From: an uncultured Clostridia bacterium
GTDB lineage: Bacteria > Bacillota > Clostridia > Christensenellales > UBA1242
Assembly: GCA_937911885.1 (NCBI GenBank)
Contig: CALDPW010000108.1
Span: forward strand, 1-8,077
Length of the DNA: 8,077 nucleotides
Direction of reading: 5' to 3'
Each line of letters begins with the position of its first letter. Position 1 is the first letter of the stretch. A model generated the notes under the pieces. That model did no database searches. It had not been told where the DNA came from and saw only the letters and a program-made list of their open reading frames with translations. Shown here in pieces: positions 5,499 to 8,077 of this stretch. The position numbers and the translations under genes were made by a program.

Positions 5499-6378
5499 AA
5501 TATCTATCTATATATAAATCATTTACCTGATTAAATACATCACTACTAAAATTTGAATCACTCAAATAAATTCCATCAATTTGGCTTTGGCTTGGTTTTA
5601 GTAACAATGGCTTTTTTAACATTTGGCTAACATCATATGCTGGTTTTTGATAATCAATCATATGAATTAAGCCTTCTTCTAACATATCAAAATTTTCACT
5701 GTTTAATAATGCTTGAATTGTTTGTGGTGTTATTTTAGATAATTCCGAAAAAGCTCCTAAATTATCATAACTAATTTCGCTTTGTCTATAATCTTCAAAC
5801 GAAAAATATCCTTTTTGTAAAGCATCGTTAACAAAAGTGTAAAGCAATTTTCCATATAATCTAACTTTTTTATCTAATGTAAATCTAAAATAATAAAAAC
5901 CATGATCACTATCTTGATTAATTGCATCAACTTTTAAAAATTTATTTTTTGAATAAATATTTTTTCTTGATTCCGAATTTACTGATGGACAAATAAGTTC
6001 AATATTTTTAAAATCGTGTTGAATAGCAAATTTGCAAGTAGCATCAATTAATGTTGAACCAATACGATGTTTTCTAAAATCGGGATGAACCATTAAATAA
6101 TCTAAAAACATAGTTTGGCTAGCTTCTTGTTTTCCTGTTCCTTCGGTTATTTTATCTTTACCAACACTTAAACAAATTCCTACCATTTTATCATTTAAAT
6201 ATGCAGCAACAACATAATCGTAACCAACAGTGTTATGCATATTAAAAATTTGTTTAAAACTTTCGGGATATGCAACAGCAGCCAATTCGGCTAAATCCGA
6301 CATTTGTTTAACATTATTAAGTTTTATTACTTTATATTCAATATTAAGTTGTGAATTATTATCATTTAAAATAATCAT
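5482..6378 (-). CDS. GNAT-family N-acetyltransferase-like protein 1, with C-terminal extension of unknown function
   Basis: 298 residues. GNAT fold at about 12-168: MVGICLSVGK (65-74) as beta4-like strand, FLDYLMVHPDFRKHRIGSTL (91-110) as motif A with the loop RKHRIGS (Arg replaces the first Gly), an alpha helix IDATCKFAIQHD, strand NIELICPSVN, and RKNIYSKNKFLKV (138-150). Residues about 170-298 form an extension without a family I recognise, shared with the next gene. Start ATG 6378 has a weak SD AGGTG (6389-6385) 6 nt upstream and a good promoter. It is first of a two-gene operon, isolated from dnaN by a terminator. The stop codon follows an A7 run inside the start of the second gene. Whether it acetylates a protein, a peptide or a small molecule cannot be told from sequence. 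Confidence 0.82.
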   Translation of the reverse strand: MIILNDNNSQLNIEYKVIKLNNVKQMSDLAELAAVAYPESFKQIFNMHNTVGYDYVVAAYLNDKMVGICLSVGKDKITEGTGKQEASQTMFLDYLMVHPDFRKHRIGSTLIDATCKFAIQHDFKNIELICPSVNSESRKNIYSKNKFLKVDAINQDSDHGFYYFRFTLDKKVRLYGKLLYTFVNDALQKGYFSFEDYRQSEISYDNLGAFSELSKITPQTIQALLNSENFDMLEEGLIHMIDYQKPAYDVSQMLKKPLLLKPSQSQIDGIYLSDSNFSSDVFNQVNDLYIDRYYARKK

Positions 6379-6397
6379 AAACTACACCTATAAATTA

Positions 6398-6426
6398 ATT
6401 ATATAATAAAATATACGTAAATTCAA
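6398..6426 (-). promoter_or_regulatory. Promoter of the two-gene GNAT operon
   Basis: On the minus strand -35 TTGAAT (6426-6421), 17 bp, -10 TATAAT (6403-6398): perfect -10, two mismatches in -35, ideal spacing. It begins a few bases after the dnaN terminator, as expected for a new transcription unit. The predicted start near 6391 leaves only about a dozen bases of leader before the ATG at 6378, barely containing the SD. Confidence 0.75.
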
Positions 6427-6430
6427 TATC

Positions 6431-6463
6431 AAATAAAAAAGATAGCATTGGTTTGCTATCTTT
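6431..6463 (-). terminator. Intrinsic terminator of dnaN
   Basis: Perfect 10-bp stem AAAGATAGCA (6438-6447) / TGCTATCTTT (6454-6463) with a 6-nt loop. On the minus strand the stem ends in TTT and continues TTTATTT. It lies 19 nt after the dnaN stop and just before the GNAT operon promoter. It separates the replication genes from the GNAT pair. Confidence 0.92.
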
Positions 6464-6482
6464 ATTTTTTATTAAATTAATT

Positions 6483-7583
6483 TTAAACAATTCTAACTGG
6501 TAAAATTAAATAAATAAATTCGTTTGAATTAGCTGATGTAATAATACAAGGAGCCGATGGAGTAGTAAAGTTTAATTTAATAAATTCATCGTTAATAACT
6601 CTCATAGCTTCGGTAAAATATCTAGCATTAAAAGCAATTGTTAAATCATTTCCGTTAAGGGCAATAGTAATATTTTCTTTAATATCACCAATATCGCTTT
6701 TTGAACTTAACTTCATTAATTTATCACTAATTTCAAATTTAACTAAATTATTTTTATCAATTCGGCTAAGTAAACTTGCTCTATCTAATGCATCTTCAAG
6801 TTGAGCTTTATTAATTGTTACACTTGTTGTAAATGCAGCTGGAATAATTTGATTGTAATTAATAAAATCACCATCTAATAGGCGAGTAATAACTTTTGTT
6901 TCGTTAACTTCAACCATTAAATAATTCTTTTGAACATGAACTTTTAATATTTCATCGCTATCTTCAAGCATTTTACTAATTTCATTTAAACTTCTTGCAG
7001 GAATAATACAACTAAATTGAGCTGTGTTTGATTTTAATTCTTTATTAACAAGAGCTAATCTATAACCATCAAGAGCAATAGCTTTAATTTTTCCATCAAT
7101 AACTTCAAACAAAACACCTTTTAAAATTGGGCGACTATCATCAACAGCAACACTAAATACTGTTTTTGAAATTAATGATTTTAAATCTTTACTTTCAATT
7201 TCAAAATTTTCGGCATCAATCAAACTTTTAATAGTAGGAAATTCTTCGGCACTTAAACATTGAATTGTTCCTGCGCTATCGGTATATTTAATTGTTAACA
7301 TATTATTATCGGTAGTTGATAATTCAATTTGTTCGTTTGTTAATTTTTTAATATATTCGCCAAAAAATTTTCCAGGAACAACTGTTTCACCCTCACTAAA
7401 AATTTCGGCTTTAATTTTCTTTTCAATGCTTAACTCTAAATCGGTTGCACTTAATGTTAAACAATCATTTTCTGCTACTAGTTTAATACCTTCTAAAATA
7501 GGATTTGTTGTTTTTTGACTTGTAGCTTTAATAACCTTCATAACTGCATCAGAAAGGTCTAATCCATCGCAAATTAATTTCAC
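6483..7583 (-). CDS. dnaN: DNA polymerase III beta subunit (sliding clamp)
   Basis: Ring-shaped dimer that tethers DNA polymerase to DNA. With the GTG start at 7583 the protein has 366 residues, the usual family length, in three repeated clamp domains of about 120 residues. It shows KTTNPILEGI (24-33), FSVAVDDSRPILKGVLFE (143-160), DGYRLALVN (172-180), RLLDGDFINYNQIIP (234-248) and the typical end EFIYLILPVRIV. I reject the longer TTG start at 7598: it lies within the SD GGAGG (7596-7592), which sits 8 nt before the GTG, and the GTG start gives the normal family opening MKLxxD. It is downstream of the origin region and followed by a strong terminator. The common neighbours yaaA and recF are not present after it. 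Confidence 0.98.
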   Translation of the reverse strand: MKLICDGLDLSDAVMKVIKATSQKTTNPILEGIKLVAENDCLTLSATDLELSIEKKIKAEIFSEGETVVPGKFFGEYIKKLTNEQIELSTTDNNMLTIKYTDSAGTIQCLSAEEFPTIKSLIDAENFEIESKDLKSLISKTVFSVAVDDSRPILKGVLFEVIDGKIKAIALDGYRLALVNKELKSNTAQFSCIIPARSLNEISKMLEDSDEILKVHVQKNYLMVEVNETKVITRLLDGDFINYNQIIPAAFTTSVTINKAQLEDALDRASLLSRIDKNNLVKFEISDKLMKLSSKSDIGDIKENITIALNGNDLTIAFNARYFTEAMRVINDEFIKLNFTTPSAPCIITSANSNEFIYLILPVRIV

Positions 7584-7591
7584 TTTTGTTG

Positions 7592-7596
7592 CCTCC
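7592..7596 (-). promoter_or_regulatory. dnaN ribosome binding site, decides the GTG start
   Basis: GGAGG on the minus strand, 8 nt before GTG at 7583-7581. An upstream in-frame TTG (7598-7596) overlaps this SD and has no SD of its own, so it is very unlikely to be the start. Confidence 0.9.
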
Positions 7597-7641
7597 AAAT
7601 TAATTTATTTTATATTTTTTTAATTATTATAATTATAATAA
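7597..7641. other. Putative DNA unwinding element (45 bp, only A/T)
   Basis: Uninterrupted A/T from 7597 to 7641, immediately before the dnaN SD. On the minus strand it follows box - near-box - CTGC and begins TTA TTA, compatible with the first DnaA-trio repeats (Y-T-W on this strand). After that the triplets alternate TAA and TTA, so the trio array is imperfect. Confidence 0.65.
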
Positions 7642-7653
7642 GCAGTGTGAAAA
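7626..7653 (-). promoter_or_regulatory. Candidate dnaN promoter inside the origin
   Basis: On the minus strand two tandem TATAAT hexamers (7637-7632 and 7631-7626). The second has TTTTCA (7653-7648) 16 bp upstream as a possible -35 (4/6). This -35 overlaps the DnaA near-box, so DnaA binding could compete with transcription. It is weak as a promoter, and dnaN may instead be read from dnaA. Confidence 0.35.
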
Positions 7654-7662
7654 TGTGGATAA
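7646..7662 (-). promoter_or_regulatory. DnaA box pair: perfect TTATCCACA plus overlapping near-box
   Basis: On the minus strand TTATCCACA (7662-7654) matches the DnaA box consensus exactly. It is followed, sharing one base, by ATTTTCACA (7654-7646), one mismatch to TTWTNCACA. Both point towards the A/T tract and dnaN. This spacing and orientation resemble the two adjacent boxes next to the B. subtilis unwinding region. Confidence 0.85.
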
Positions 7663-7737
7663 GTTAATTTTTTTATTTTTAATGTTTAAAAAGTGACTAT
7701 AATTCGTTAAGTAATTTAAAATTATTATCATTTTTTA

Positions 7738-7758
7738 TGTGCACAAACCTGTGCACAA
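7738..7758 (-). repeat. Tandem DnaA-box-like repeats TTGTGCACA x2
   Basis: The 9-mer TTGTGCACA occurs twice on the minus strand (7758-7750 and 7746-7738), 12 bp apart centre to centre. Each has one mismatch to TTWTNCACA, and each contains the palindrome TGTGCACA, so DnaA could approach from either side. They lie about 30-50 bp after the dnaA stop. Confidence 0.65.
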
Positions 7759-7768
7759 CTTAAAAAAG

Positions 7769-7785
7769 TTATAAACATTTCCACA
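7769..7785 (+). promoter_or_regulatory. Two DnaA-box-like sites abutting the dnaA stop
   Basis: On the plus strand TTATAAACA (7769-7777) and ATTTCCACA (7777-7785) share one base; each has one mismatch to TTWTNCACA. They are opposite in orientation to the other boxes and end 1 nt before the dnaA stop codon. They are weaker candidates, supported mainly by clustering. Confidence 0.5.
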
Positions 7786-7786
7786 T

Positions 7787-8077
7787 TTAAACTCTGTTTG
7801 CCATACTTTTTATATCGCTAACAGCAATTTTAATACGATTATTTTCTTTTATTAAATCGCTAACTTTTTCACGTGCATGAATAACTGTTGTGTGATCTCT
7901 GCCACCAAAAATTTCACCAATTGATACAAGTGGAAGATCCAACATTTCACAAATTAAATACATGCAAATTTGACGTGGTTCAACAATTTCTTTATTTTTC
8001 TTTTTACCAATTAAATCTTCTTTACTAATATTATAATATTTACAAACACAATCAATTATTCTATCAGCAGTTAAACT
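7787..8077 (-). CDS. dnaA: DnaA replication initiator, C-terminal DNA-binding domain; 5' part outside window
   Basis: DnaA binds DnaA boxes at the origin, melts the adjacent DNA and recruits the helicase. Only the last 96 residues (domain IV) are here; the frame is open at the window edge. The basic loop and helix KKKNKEIVEPRQICMYL (25-41 of the visible part) and the family signature GGRDHTTVIHA (58-68), which reads the DnaA box, are clear. Residues 37-38 read IC where many homologues have a small Ala-containing pair. The protein ends SDIKSMANRV and stops at TAA 7789-7787. It is co-directional with dnaN, with the origin-like stretch between them. Length and N-terminal domains cannot be judged. 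No U-rich terminator is evident right after the stop. Confidence 0.97.
   Translation of the reverse strand, partial: SLTADRIIDCVCKYYNISKEDLIGKKKNKEIVEPRQICMYLICEMLDLPLVSIGEIFGGRDHTTVIHAREKVSDLIKENNRIKIAVSDIKSMANRV

Larger units (their letters stand above)
7584..7786. other. Probable chromosomal origin of replication (oriC), dnaA-dnaN intergenic part
   Basis: The 203-bp gap between dnaA and dnaN holds one perfect DnaA box, five sites with one mismatch to TTWTNCACA, and a 45-bp pure A/T tract. In B. subtilis the unwinding part of the origin lies in this same dnaA-dnaN gap, with box, near-box, short G/C-containing linker and A/T-rich melting region in the same order. A second box cluster upstream of dnaA, if present, is outside the window. 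Origin function is inferred from these signals. Confidence 0.85.

Noticed and set aside
7584..7598. Longer DnaN starting at TTG 7598
   Set aside because: The TTG overlaps the SD GGAGG that serves the GTG at 7583, and the extra five residues are not part of the family N-terminus.
1..8077. tRNA or rRNA genes, CRISPR arrays, insertion sequences, phage or toxin-antitoxin genes
   Set aside because: No cloverleaf, spaced repeat array, transposase or terminal inverted repeat seen on either strand.

Overview
The window is an A/T-rich stretch around a bacterial replication origin, and every gene in it reads on the minus strand. The gene families and their order (dnaA, dnaN, rpmH, rnpA, yidD, yidC, jag, mnmE, mnmG), the Gram-positive type YidC and the strong SD sequences point to a low-GC Bacillota or relative, probably an uncultured Clostridia- or Bacilli-like lineage. 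The genetic code looks standard. rnpA ends at full length on TGA and tryptophans are coded by TGG, which argues against Mollicutes with code 4. Species cannot be named from this sequence.

Reading in the direction of transcription (high to low coordinates), the layout is as follows. (1) The C-terminal 96 residues of DnaA (domain IV, 7787-8077). (2) A gene-free stretch (7584-7786) that looks like the functional origin: a perfect DnaA box overlapped by a near-box, four further one-mismatch boxes next to the dnaA end, and 45 bp of uninterrupted A/T before the dnaN ribosome site. (3) dnaN, starting at a GTG, closed by a strong intrinsic terminator. (4) A separately promoted two-gene operon of paralogous GNAT-like proteins (5482-6378 and 4530-5498). 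Both have long C-terminal extensions of unknown function, and the genes overlap by 17 nt. (5) A 157-bp regulatory gap with a consensus promoter (TTGACA, 17 bp, TATAAT) and a second candidate promoter, driving rpmH-rnpA-yidD-yidC-jag. This operon has a hairpin between rpmH and rnpA, a 4-nt rnpA/yidD overlap, a 13-nt yidD/yidC overlap, and an intrinsic terminator after jag. (6) mnmE with its own promoter placed so close to the ATG that the mRNA may be leaderless, then the first 64 codons of mnmG.

The genes cover replication initiation and processivity (DnaA, DnaN), ribosome and tRNA maturation (L34, RNase P protein), membrane protein insertion (YidD, YidC, and the RNA-binding Jag/KhpB), and tRNA wobble-uridine modification (MnmE-MnmG). 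The most unusual points are the two full-length-related GNAT proteins inserted between dnaN and rpmH, the co-directional dnaA-dnaN-...-rpmH order (in B. subtilis rpmH is divergent from dnaA, and yaaA-recF follow dnaN), an A7 run at the GNAT gene junction where a one-base slip would fuse the two proteins, the possible leaderless mnmE transcript, and an enlarged extracytoplasmic region in YidC.
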